Shown: one piece after another, positions 6,462 through 13,701 of the stretch
How the letters are laid out: the number at the start of each line of letters is the position of its first letter
Position numbering within the stretch: the stretch's first letter is position 1
DNA from: Firmicutes bacterium HGW-Firmicutes-10
GTDB lineage: Bacteria; Bacillota_I; Bacilli_A; Erysipelotrichales; Erysipelotrichaceae
Reading direction: 5' to 3'
Length of the DNA: 14,790 nucleotides
NCBI GenBank assembly: GCA_002841605.1
Contig: PHAF01000032.1
Span: 1 to 14,790, forward strand
Position numbers and translations under genes: made by a program
Notes under the pieces: model-generated
What the model was told of the DNA's origin: nothing
Database searches by the model: none
Seen by the model: only the letters and a program-made list of their open reading frames with translations

Positions 6462-7898
6462 ATGTTGAGCAAAAAATGGATATTCGTATCGTTATTAATA
6501 TCTGGAGTCGTTTTGATTTCGGTGGGTTTGGTGGGCTTGTTTTCTCAAATAAATCCGTTTGATTTTCCGGATGACTTTGGTGGTGGAATCATAGATCGAG
6601 GTGGCAGGGAGTTGCCTATCCCTGTTTTATTGGCGGATGAAAATGAAGATGAGAATATTGCGGATTATCGCATAATCGCAAAACAAGGTCAGTCGAATTT
6701 CTATAAAGATGTGTTAACGCCGACATTGGGATATAATGGAAGTTTTTTAGGTCCAGTCATCAAGGTAAGACGCGGTGAACTTGTGAATATGCATGTTCAA
6801 AATGACTTGTCAGATACGACTTCGGTCCATTGGCATGGTCTTGAGGTGGGTGGACTTAGTGATGGAGGACCTCATCAAGTCATTCTTCCAGGTGAAGTTT
6901 GGCAACCCTCGTTTGTCATCGATCAGCCGGCGTCTACCCTTTGGTTTCATCCGCATGTCATCGGGTCAACGGCTACGCAAGTTTATTATGGTCTGGCGGG
7001 TTTGTTATTAATTGAAGATGAGTTTTCGGATAGTCTGAACATTCCGAAGGATTATGGGGTCAATGATATTCCACTGATCATTCAGGACAGAAGTTTTCGC
7101 AGGGATGGATCGTTTGATTATTCGTTGAATATGATGGATGGCGTTGTTGGCGATACGATTTTGGTTAATGGGGCGATTACGCCGACATTAACGGTCAATC
7201 AGGTCAACATGCGATTTAGAATCCTCAATGGCGCAAATGCCAGTAATTTCAATCTTGAGTTAAGCAATCGGGATGATTTCTATCAAATTGCTTCGGATGG
7301 CGGATTTCTTGAAAAACCGGTTAAGCGGGACAGACTTTTTATATCGCCAGGTGAAAGAGCTGAAATCATTGTCGATTTCTCGGTTTATAAAGAAGGAGAT
7401 GTGATTGTTCTTCGCAGTGGAAACAGACGTATCATGTCGTTTGTGGTGGGTAAAAAAATTGAGGACACTACGGAAATTCCTGAAACGTTGGTCAAGGTCG
7501 AACCGTTGGATGTCAGTAAGGTTACTGCGATTAAAACCATTGAGTTGGATGGTATGGGACATATGGTCAGCCTGAATGGCAGGCAATTTGATATGGATCG
7601 AATCGATGATAATGTCCAACAAGGTGCGATTGAGATTTGGGAGATCACGACTTTACGCACGATGATGGGTGGCATGGGTCATCCCTTCCATATCCATGGC
7701 ACGCAGTTTCAAGTGTTGTCTCGCAATGGCAAAGAACCCAGTGAAGGTGAGAAGGGCTTTAAAGATACAGTTTTTGTCGGTGCTGGGGAGACCGTGCGGA
7801 TCATCGTTCAGTTTAAACACAAGGGCATCTTCATGTATCATTGTCATATTTTAGAGCATGAAGAGGCGGGAATGATGGGTCAGTTGGAAGTTGAATGA
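6462..7898 (+). CDS. CueO-like multicopper oxidase, membrane anchored
   Basis: This is a 478-residue protein. Residues about 6-28 are a hydrophobic segment after a KK pair, without a clear cleavage site, so the enzyme is probably anchored outside the membrane or exported. All four copper motifs are present: HWHG (123-126), WFHPH (161-165), HPFHIHG (407-413) and HCHILEHEEAGMM (460-472). They supply type 1 ligands His407, Cys461, His466 and Met471, and type 2/3 ligands His123, 125, 163, 165, 410, 412, 460 and 462. The HPFHIHGTQF segment and the NGRQFDM strand before it are very like CueO, which oxidises Cu(I) using O2, so copper tolerance is the likely role. The long Met-rich insert of CueO is absent, with only a short GMGH/MMGGMG stretch. 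The start at 6462 is preferred over an in-frame GTG at 6456 because of the AAAGGA spacing. Other oxidase substrates (Mn, Fe, phenols) remain possible. Confidence 0.93.
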   Translation: MLSKKWIFVSLLISGVVLISVGLVGLFSQINPFDFPDDFGGGIIDRGGRELPIPVLLADENEDENIADYRIIAKQGQSNFYKDVLTPTLGYNGSFLGPVIKVRRGELVNMHVQNDLSDTTSVHWHGLEVGGLSDGGPHQVILPGEVWQPSFVIDQPASTLWFHPHVIGSTATQVYYGLAGLLLIEDEFSDSLNIPKDYGVNDIPLIIQDRSFRRDGSFDYSLNMMDGVVGDTILVNGAITPTLTVNQVNMRFRILNGANASNFNLELSNRDDFYQIASDGGFLEKPVKRDRLFISPGERAEIIVDFSVYKEGDVIVLRSGNRRIMSFVVGKKIEDTTEIPETLVKVEPLDVSKVTAIKTIELDGMGHMVSLNGRQFDMDRIDDNVQQGAIEIWEITTLRTMMGGMGHPFHIHGTQFQVLSRNGKEPSEGEKGFKDTVFVGAGETVRIIVQFKHKGIFMYHCHILEHEEAGMMGQLEVE

Positions 7899-8002
7899 TG
7901 TATCCGAAATCAATCACAGCTAAGCCTAGTGATATTGTGTTATAAGATTCGTTGAGGATATAATTTCACTTGGATTATCGAATAGTTGAGTTTGCATGGG
8001 TT

Positions 8003-8031
8003 GTGCTTTTTATGGTGTATTCAATTATAAT
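8003..8031 (+). promoter_or_regulatory. Promoter of the alkylation repair gene
   Basis: A perfect TATAAT (8026-8031) lies 23 bases before the chosen start. A -35 is imperfect: GTGCTT at 17-bp spacing, or TTGTGC (8001-8006) at 19 bp. Transcription would start near 8038, which rules out the ATG at 8034 as the start codon. Confidence 0.55.
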
Positions 8032-8054
8032 AAATGATAAAGCAGGTGAGGATA

Positions 8055-9182
8055 ATGGAAATACGAAATCCTAAAAGAGGAGAAGGAGTTCCGAAGGAGA
8101 CAGTTGAAAGAAATTGCATCGGTCATTTGACCATGACTTTGCAAAGTTCTTTTTCGGATGTCAATGTAAGTGGAGTTATGGATGTTGCGGTTTCGAAGGG
8201 CTATTTTGAAGCACCGATGACCAAGCAATTGGCCATTCTGGATATGGTGATTGCGGAGGTTTTGGGTGAGCGTTCGGATAGGGTCATTGATGCGCTTATA
8301 GCATCTTCGGATGAGAAGGTGAATGCGGTGGCCATTGCGATGATTGTTGCGCTTTATGAGCAAGATCTCGAAGCGATGTTGATGGGATTAAAAAGAACAG
8401 CGACACTTTCGAAAACGTGGCCTCGGGAGCATTCGTGTGTGGCGTTGCATAATTTGTTTATTCGTTACGGGGTTGAGCCAGTTCTTCAGAAAGTGTGTCC
8501 GTGGCTGATGGATCCTGACGAAGGAGTTCGGCGTGTCGTATCGGAGTGTATTCGTCCACGATTGATGATGGTAGCACATATTGATGAGTTGAAGAGAAAT
8601 CCTATCTTGTTAAAAAAGGTGTTTGAACCGTTGTTGGATGATCCTTCCGACTATGTTCGCAAATCAGTGGGAAATTGTATGAATGATGTCTCTAAAGATA
8701 ACCCGGCGATGTTGTTGGAATGGTTGGAAGAATGGTCAAAGAAACCATTATCCAAAGAGCGCAGGCAGATTTTTTCAAGAGCGCTGAGAACGCTGATTGA
8801 AAAAGGGGAACCACGAGCATATCGCATACTAGACGTTCCCATACAAGATTCAGTAGAGTTGAAGGTTGTGCATGGATTTCCACAAAGAGTGTCATTGAAT
8901 CAAGTCATTAATCTGGATATTGAGGTTAAAAACATTGGAGATGAAGATACAAAGATTTTCTTTGATTTAATTATAAAGGCCCCTGGGAAAGGCAGTCAAA
9001 TAAGGGAATTTGTTTATAAACTTCCTGTTGTTGAAATAAATGCCAAAGAAACCAAAGTTATAAAGAAAACGATTCATTTTGTTGATAAAACAACACAAGC
9101 TAAAGAAGCAGGACTATATGAGGTTACCTATAGAAAGAATTCGAATGGATTTCATTTTGAGAGTTTCAGGTTTGAGCGGTAA
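8055..9182 (+). CDS. AlkC-like DNA alkylation repair glycosylase (HEAT-like plus Ig-like domain)
   Basis: This is a 375-residue protein. Residues about 20-255 are a chain of helical HEAT-like repeats with the signatures DPDEGVRRVVSE (from about 153) and DDPSDYVRKSVGN (from about 195), typical of AlkC/AlkD-type alkylpurine DNA glycosylases. The last 110 or so residues (about 262-375) are predicted beta strands (VELKVVHGF, VINLDIEVKNIGDE, YKLPVVEINAKETKV, YEVTYRKNSNGF), an Ig-like fold. Known AlkC proteins carry such a C-terminal Ig-like domain and AlkD proteins do not, so AlkC is preferred. These enzymes remove alkylated bases without flipping them into a pocket; AlkC is known for 3-methylcytosine and 1-methyladenine. 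The ribosome binding site AGGTGAGG decides the start at 8055. The C-terminal part is visibly more AT-rich than the helical part. The gene stands alone, between its own promoter and a terminator. Confidence 0.82.
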   Translation: MEIRNPKRGEGVPKETVERNCIGHLTMTLQSSFSDVNVSGVMDVAVSKGYFEAPMTKQLAILDMVIAEVLGERSDRVIDALIASSDEKVNAVAIAMIVALYEQDLEAMLMGLKRTATLSKTWPREHSCVALHNLFIRYGVEPVLQKVCPWLMDPDEGVRRVVSECIRPRLMMVAHIDELKRNPILLKKVFEPLLDDPSDYVRKSVGNCMNDVSKDNPAMLLEWLEEWSKKPLSKERRQIFSRALRTLIEKGEPRAYRILDVPIQDSVELKVVHGFPQRVSLNQVINLDIEVKNIGDEDTKIFFDLIIKAPGKGSQIREFVYKLPVVEINAKETKVIKKTIHFVDKTTQAKEAGLYEVTYRKNSNGFHFESFRFER

Positions 9183-9255
9183 ATCGAAGATTGAGAGATC
9201 TTTATTAGCACCTGATGTAATATCTATATTATCATTACTCAACAAATCACATTAT

Positions 9256-9283
9256 AAAGGTATGGTCAGAAACCATACCTTTT
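9256..9283. terminator. Terminator between the alkC-like and GNAT genes
   Basis: A perfect 11-bp stem (AAAGGTATGGT, ACCATACCTTT) with a 5-nt loop ends in TTTT. It lies between convergent genes. The stem base is also A/T-rich on the other strand, so it probably serves the acetyltransferase operon too, since no other hairpin is seen at 9284-9345. Confidence 0.85.
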
Positions 9284-9345
9284 AGTTATTCATAAAATGT
9301 TCGTAATTCAATATTGTTAAATGTTACTCATCATGCAATTAAACA

Positions 9346-9951
9346 TCAATATTTATCGACCGTTTTTCTGGGTCGAAACATGATGTAAATCATCATACCC
9401 TCCAACTCCTCCGTAGCTATGTGCTTATAACCGAAGTGTTCATACAGGGCGATGTTATCATGATTCTCCGTATCCAGACCAATCCCTATGGAAGTAGCAT
9501 CCGCATCAACAATGGTATGAATAGTGTCTAACATTTTTTTACCGATTTTCATCCCCATAAACTCCGGGTCTACCCCAAGACATGTAAGATAATAGTGCTT
9601 TTCTTTGGGGCGGTGGCGAGTTGTCAGTCGCATGTATGTATTAATCAGGCTAAACGTTTTGAGTCCGCACGCAGATATAAATGTCAGAAAAGGTCCCAAA
9701 AGTTTTATAACATCGAGAAGTGATAGTTTCATGGGGTGTTCTAGACATGCGACGGAAGTAAGTGTTGAATCTTGATGATCAATTATAACTTGACCACCCG
9801 TGACCTCACAGTATCGAATGATCAGGGTAAAGAATGCCTGAGACTTCTTTGCGTCATCACTCATGAGTTTTCGCGTCCAAGGATCATTGACGAAAGCACG
9901 GCTCAGTAACAAAGACATTTCGGTAATGTTGAATGTAACTGGTTTGCTCAT
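9346..9951 (-). CDS. GNAT-family N-acetyltransferase
   Basis: This 201-residue protein begins with FNITEMSLLLSRAFVNDPW, the N-terminal helix common to GNAT proteins of the 'AF-x-x-DP' type. The acetyl-CoA binding region (motif A) is YLTCLGVDPEFMGMKIGKKML (about 121-141), with the beta-strand/VDP/turn/helix order, though the canonical Q/R-x-x-G-x-G/A is imperfect. Motif B follows as LDTENHDNIALYEHFGYKH (about 159-177), very typical. It acetylates an amine from acetyl-CoA; the substrate is unknown. The start at 9951 overlaps the stop of the upstream membrane protein (ATGA) with only a weak ribosome binding site, so translation is probably coupled. The frame stays open upstream for 70 codons, but that stretch lies inside the membrane-protein gene and has no GNAT character. 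Confidence 0.85.
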   Translation of the reverse strand: MSKPVTFNITEMSLLLSRAFVNDPWTRKLMSDDAKKSQAFFTLIIRYCEVTGGQVIIDHQDSTLTSVACLEHPMKLSLLDVIKLLGPFLTFISACGLKTFSLINTYMRLTTRHRPKEKHYYLTCLGVDPEFMGMKIGKKMLDTIHTIVDADATSIGIGLDTENHDNIALYEHFGYKHIATEELEGMMIYIMFRPRKTVDKY

Positions 9952-10502
9952 CCACGTAAGCCCGTATGATCGACAGAAAAACTGTAAATCACTTTGATCA
10001 TATAGAGTAAGTAGAACAGAGTTATGGGAATGGGTAGTGACACACCACTTGACACAAATCCGATCAAAGCGACAGCGGTTAGTGCACCGGCCAACAAACG
10101 ATGATATATCTTCTCTCTTAGACTGTTGATCAAAGAAGCGCAAATCAACGTGTACAACCAAACAATCAAGGCTATGGATATCGGACTATCCAAGACGATC
10201 GCTAGTATAAGAGGTTGGATGTGTATGGCAATAAAGATCCAGCGGGCTTTAGGCCGGGTATTATAGTAGTTGTTGGTGCCTGTACTTAGGTTGGCAACCA
10301 CACCTCCGGCTATATCCAGAAATAGCAGCCATAAGACCAAACTTTGATACCATGCCAATGTCAGCCAATAGGGAGCTGTAAACCAGGCTACCCCAAGTGT
10401 TGAGATTATGGTAAACAAGATAATTAGAACGAGTTCAAAGGGGTTTTGTTGAGTACCAAACAGTTCATGTAGAAACTTGGGGATTTGAATCGTAGTTTTC
10501 AT
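9948..10502 (-). CDS. Polytopic membrane protein, function unknown
   Basis: This 184-residue protein has a good AAGGAGA ribosome binding site. After an amphipathic start (KFLHELFGTQQNPF) there are about five hydrophobic segments, at about residues 23-43, 52-68, 88-105, 106-122 and 138-175. A polar motif, LSTGTNNYYNTRPKARW (about 73-89), lies between the second and third helices and looks like the most conserved, functionally important part. I do not recognise the family. Its stop overlaps the GNAT start, so the two form an operon; the membrane protein may be partner, target or transporter for what the acetyltransferase modifies, but this is inference from position only. Confidence 0.75.
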   Translation of the reverse strand: MKTTIQIPKFLHELFGTQQNPFELVLIILFTIISTLGVAWFTAPYWLTLAWYQSLVLWLLFLDIAGGVVANLSTGTNNYYNTRPKARWIFIAIHIQPLILAIVLDSPISIALIVWLYTLICASLINSLREKIYHRLLAGALTAVALIGFVSSGVSLPIPITLFYLLYMIKVIYSFSVDHTGLRG

Positions 10503-10881
10503 AGTGGAATCTCCTTATCTAGTAATAATCGTTGGATGGAAGAGTATATACACTCAACATAACAGTTAGGTTTCGAAGTATTTAAGAGGCGATTAATCAT
10601 AATTATGTAAGAGTCAACTTCCAGAATTCGACTAACTTGTAAGTATGAGTTGATCAGTCAGCACTAGTATGAATCGGTTCTTAGTTTCATATAATTATCT
10701 TGGCTTATTGCTATTATCATAACATTGAATGAAAACAATGGCTACCTCATACAAAATGCCGGGATCAAGGGAATGTTGAATCAGATAATATCAGTTTTCA
10801 TATGTCATTGTTATCTTTATCCGTATTCTTTCGTTCGACTGATTATGATAGAATAAATGTAATGATTTGAGGGGATAAAAT
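10503..10881. promoter_or_regulatory. Divergent control region between the membrane/GNAT operon and the five-gene cassette
   Basis: No gene is seen in these 379 bases. A minus-strand extended -10 element (10713-10747, copy B of the repeated element) points towards the membrane-protein gene with a leader of about 200 nt. A plus-strand extended -10, TGATAGAAT (10846-10854), lies just before the first gene of the cassette, with a weak TTCTTT at the -35 place and a leader of about 20 nt. TCAACT/AGTTGA inverted arms near 10613-10655 are the only other structure noted. Confidence 0.45.
10713..10747 (-). promoter_or_regulatory. Copy B of the repeated promoter element
   Basis: On the minus strand, AGGTAGCCA is followed after 8 bases by ATTCAATGTTATGATAAT. 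This matches copy A (4363-4397) in order and exact spacing, including a 12-base identity over the extended -10. It probably drives the membrane-protein/GNAT operon through a long leader. Confidence 0.5.
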
Positions 10882-11391
10882 ATGGTATTCAATGACATTA
10901 TAAAAATCATCGATGTTATTGGTAAGGTAAAGGACCTGCTTTTAAATGAGCAAGAAAAACAAATCGTAAAAGATCTGGTTTTAAAGTTGGATGAAGGGAA
11001 TTTGTTTAACCCTAAAAACAAGACGAAATATGCCTTGATAGGAAATACCGGTAATTTTACCTATCTATATCATTATCAGAAATACTTGGATAAGCATGCA
11101 CGTGCGGTATCCAAAGCTTTAGGAGCAACGAAGAATGCGCAACTGATAGATAAGCTATCTGGGTTCAGAACAGTTATTAAGGAGTTCATTCAGTTGGATG
11201 AAGAGTTTGAGATATCAGATGATGAATTAGTAATATATAGAGGCAAAGAACTGCCAAGGTTAAGAGAAGATATTGATCGATATCGCTGGATTATGAGTCA
11301 GTGTATTATGTCATTAATTAACACTGTTAATATGGAGATATCAACAGTTAAGAAAGAGAATTTCATAAAGATTGGGGAAATTTATGAATAA
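10882..11391 (+). CDS. Helical protein of unknown function, first gene of the five-gene cassette
   Basis: This 169-residue protein has a GAGGGGAT ribosome binding site and an extended -10 promoter close upstream. It is soluble and almost entirely predicted alpha-helical: a hydrophobic/charged N-terminal helix (IIKIIDVIGKVKDLLL), then NEQEKQIVKDLVLKL, a tyrosine-rich middle (YLYHYQKYLDKHARAVSKAL, about 62-81), and a C-terminal basic/aromatic helix (LREDIDRYRWIMSQ). No catalytic motif is recognised. It could be a small structural or sensor partner of the downstream proteins. Its stop overlaps the start of the next gene by 8 bases, so the two are translationally coupled. Confidence 0.75.
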   Translation: MVFNDIIKIIDVIGKVKDLLLNEQEKQIVKDLVLKLDEGNLFNPKNKTKYALIGNTGNFTYLYHYQKYLDKHARAVSKALGATKNAQLIDKLSGFRTVIKEFIQLDEEFEISDDELVIYRGKELPRLREDIDRYRWIMSQCIMSLINTVNMEISTVKKENFIKIGEIYE

Positions 11392-12301
11392 ACATATACC
11401 TTATGGAATCCGATATGGTAAAAGAGTTACAATTGATCAAATTTTACCTTTTGAATGGGGAAGCCGGTGTGATTGCGTTTGTGAAGCATGTGGATTACCT
11501 CTTGTTGCGGTTATTGGGTCACAAGAAATGCGTCCGCACTTCAGACATGAAAAAGGTCATATACACTGTCATTTTGATTATGATGAAAATATGATGGATT
11601 TGATTCTTGAGTTGATGAATCAACTCGATCCTAAGACAATGGTCGATATCATAAATACCGGAATAGAGCATTTCTTCGTTAGGGATAAAAGAAAGACTCA
11701 GGAATTCGAGATTGAAAAAAACGAGAGAACAATATCAAGACCTAGCTTTACTAAAAATGATAAGAAAGAGATACTTTTCAAGGTGATTATTGAGGGTGAA
11801 GAGATTCAGATACGGGTTTCTTGTAAAAGAATTGCAGGTCTAAATGCTGAAGAGAAAGCAAAATTAATAAACATATCTGATTTGATTTCTTCCAAAGATA
11901 CGATAACGCAAAATCGAGTTAAGGAAATAATCATTCAGATTTTAAGTAGAGTAAGCGAAAAAACTTACGAGAGATTCAAAACAAACAGGCGGAATAAAAT
12001 AAGGTATAAAGTGTGCGATGATGTCGAGAAAAAGGAAGAACACATAATTCAAAAACTAAATAAGGATTCTAGTACTGGCAAAGAGATTATTAAGAATACT
12101 TTTAACCCTGATTTCTCAGATATTACGATTCGAAACGGAATTTGCCCGAAATGTAAAAATGGAAAAATAGTTGAGAAAACGAACAGATATGGGAAACCGT
12201 TTTTTGGTTGCTCGATTTATCCTAAATGTGATTATATTCATCGTTCTCTCGAATACTATGATGAAGAACTCAAGATTTGGGTTTTTCACTCTCGATTATA
12301 A
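11384..12301 (+). CDS. CoiA-like zinc-finger protein with C-terminal topoisomerase-type Zn ribbon
   Basis: This is a 305-residue protein. Its N-terminal zinc finger, CEACGLPLV then MRPHFRH (Cys33, Cys36, His52, His55), has the C-x2-C...H-x2-H layout seen at the start of CoiA-like competence proteins and related nuclease-like families. A middle part (about 125-190) has the strand-strand-helix order of a PD-(D/E)XK core, ending in AEEKAKLINISDLI, but the expected acidic residues are not evident (VSCKR where E-x-[KQT] would be expected), so it may be inactive or divergent. The C-terminus has CPKC...FFGCSIYPKCDY (Cys254, 257, 276, 282), a classic topoisomerase C4 zinc ribbon, suggesting single-stranded nucleic-acid binding. 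The ATG at 11384, with GGGGAAA upstream, is preferred over the in-frame TTG at 11372. It overlaps the previous gene by 8 bases. Confidence 0.75.
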   Translation: MNKHIPYGIRYGKRVTIDQILPFEWGSRCDCVCEACGLPLVAVIGSQEMRPHFRHEKGHIHCHFDYDENMMDLILELMNQLDPKTMVDIINTGIEHFFVRDKRKTQEFEIEKNERTISRPSFTKNDKKEILFKVIIEGEEIQIRVSCKRIAGLNAEEKAKLINISDLISSKDTITQNRVKEIIIQILSRVSEKTYERFKTNRRNKIRYKVCDDVEKKEEHIIQKLNKDSSTGKEIIKNTFNPDFSDITIRNGICPKCKNGKIVEKTNRYGKPFFGCSIYPKCDYIHRSLEYYDEELKIWVFHSRL

Positions 12302-12334
12302 CAATTAGCGAATTAAAGAGGTGGGGAGTAACAA

Positions 12335-13666
12335 ATGAAAAAAACAATAAAGGATTGGTTAGGCAAATCCGAAAATACGATAATCAGATACAAATACCAA
12401 ACTAGGATAACAATTAATTCTTACTTTGCTTATGACAAACTTGTACATAATACATTGACGAAAGAAAAGTCATTCCTAATAGGGCAAAAGATAACTGATG
12501 CTAAAGCAGATAATCTTGATATGACCATTGCAGCGGGAATTGGTTTACTTACGGGAATGATTGATGTTCTGTGGGTGGGTGAGTTTTCTTTAGCAGAAGC
12601 TCAAACGATTGGACGAAATCAGGTAAATCAATTTGTAATCAAAGTTGCTCAGTTTAAAGGTTATTCTGGTAATAATCTTGAAGGTGCAATTATCCATTTA
12701 GAGAAAAAATACCCGAACCCATCTGATAGATTGATTGGTAAATTTGGTGGAACACTCCAGCATCATTTGCGTGATTTTTCGCATCATTTATCTCCTATAG
12801 GTTTGATTTTTTCGATCTTAACTCAATTCACAGGTGAAGGTTATGGTACGGATGTGACAGGTAAGTTTGTTCATTACAAGATTGAAAATTCAGTAGCTTT
12901 TGGTAGAAATTTCGAAGAGAAGATTTTTATGGGCGTGATCAATTGGATTTTTCATCTAGTTAGTGATATGGCAGGGTCTAGTCAAAGTGCTGGTCAGGGT
13001 ACAGGTATTCCTGGTGTTATTGTATCTTTGTTGAAAGAAGCATCAACGTTGCCGATAGTTAAGGATCTAAAAATGAAGTACAAAGATCAAGACATCGGAC
13101 TATCTTTATGGATTTCGAAACTATTTAACGGGACTGCATTTCATCACACGAGTCACAAGGATGTTGTGAGATTGGATCTTCGAACTGAAATTGGAATCTT
13201 AAATTTTGTAGCCAAACAAAGCATGCCTGTTATTGTAAATCAATGTCTTGTTAGAGCGTTTTACTTAGTCACTAGACTGATCAAAGAAATTAACAGTAAT
13301 GATATTAACTCAATAAGTAAACTAAGCAATTTGAATCCAGAAAAATTCATGCCTAGAAATAACAGATCATTAGCACGCATGATCACCATATCGAGTGGGG
13401 TTTTTACAGTTGTGGACACAGCAGATGCTGTTGTACGAGCTGCGCTAAAGAATCCAATAAACAAAATTTACTTCGCAAAACATGTTGTAGTTAGGATAAA
13501 CTTTGTTGGAATAGCGAATCTTGCTATTGCTCTAAGCAATGATGGGAATTATATTATGTTGGATTTAAAGGAGAATTTCCATAATTTTCAATTAAGGTAT
13601 TCGAAAATAAAGCAAAGTTTGCTCAGTATAATTAAGAAGAGATTTAAATGGAGATTATTTGTTTGA
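12335..13666 (+). CDS. Large protein with His-rich motif and hydrophobic segments, function unknown
   Basis: This 443-residue protein has the ribosome binding site GAGGTGGGGAG. Residues about 63-83 (MTIAAGIGLLTGMIDVLWVGE) are hydrophobic. A strongly patterned block follows: LQHHLRDFSHH (about 141-151), PIGLIFSILTQFTG (about 154-167), then INWIFHLVSDMAGSS (about 202-216) and a glycine turn, GQGTGIPG (about 220-227). The clustered histidines with HLVSD suggest a conserved functional site, possibly metal binding, next to helices that may enter a membrane. I have an impression of similar uncharacterised proteins in other Gram-positives and Bacteroidota but know no assigned function. The C-terminal 150 residues are helical and basic (KKRFKWRLFV end). 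It is the third gene of the cassette, 33 bases after the CoiA-like gene. Confidence 0.72.
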   Translation: MKKTIKDWLGKSENTIIRYKYQTRITINSYFAYDKLVHNTLTKEKSFLIGQKITDAKADNLDMTIAAGIGLLTGMIDVLWVGEFSLAEAQTIGRNQVNQFVIKVAQFKGYSGNNLEGAIIHLEKKYPNPSDRLIGKFGGTLQHHLRDFSHHLSPIGLIFSILTQFTGEGYGTDVTGKFVHYKIENSVAFGRNFEEKIFMGVINWIFHLVSDMAGSSQSAGQGTGIPGVIVSLLKEASTLPIVKDLKMKYKDQDIGLSLWISKLFNGTAFHHTSHKDVVRLDLRTEIGILNFVAKQSMPVIVNQCLVRAFYLVTRLIKEINSNDINSISKLSNLNPEKFMPRNNRSLARMITISSGVFTVVDTADAVVRAALKNPINKIYFAKHVVVRINFVGIANLAIALSNDGNYIMLDLKENFHNFQLRYSKIKQSLLSIIKKRFKWRLFV

Positions 13667-13701
13667 TAATTTATGTTTGTTGATTGATAAGGGGGTAAAA
13701 C

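Noticed and set aside
7911..7932. Possible hairpin after the multicopper oxidase (ATCA-CTA against TAG-TGAT)
   Set aside because: It needs a 3-nt bulge, has only about 7 weak pairs and no T-run, so it is not called as a terminator.
8034..8054. Earlier ATG for the AlkC-like protein
   Set aside because: It directly follows the -10 hexamer, so it would lie upstream of the transcription start; AGGTGAGG points to 8055.
9952..10161. N-terminal 70-codon extension of the GNAT frame
   Set aside because: It lies entirely inside the membrane-protein gene in another frame, reads as low-quality Cys/Arg-rich sequence, and the ATGA overlap start at 9951 fits the family length.
11372..11383. In-frame TTG as start of the CoiA-like gene
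   Set aside because: The ATG at 11384 has GGGGAAA upstream; the TTG would overlap that ribosome binding site.
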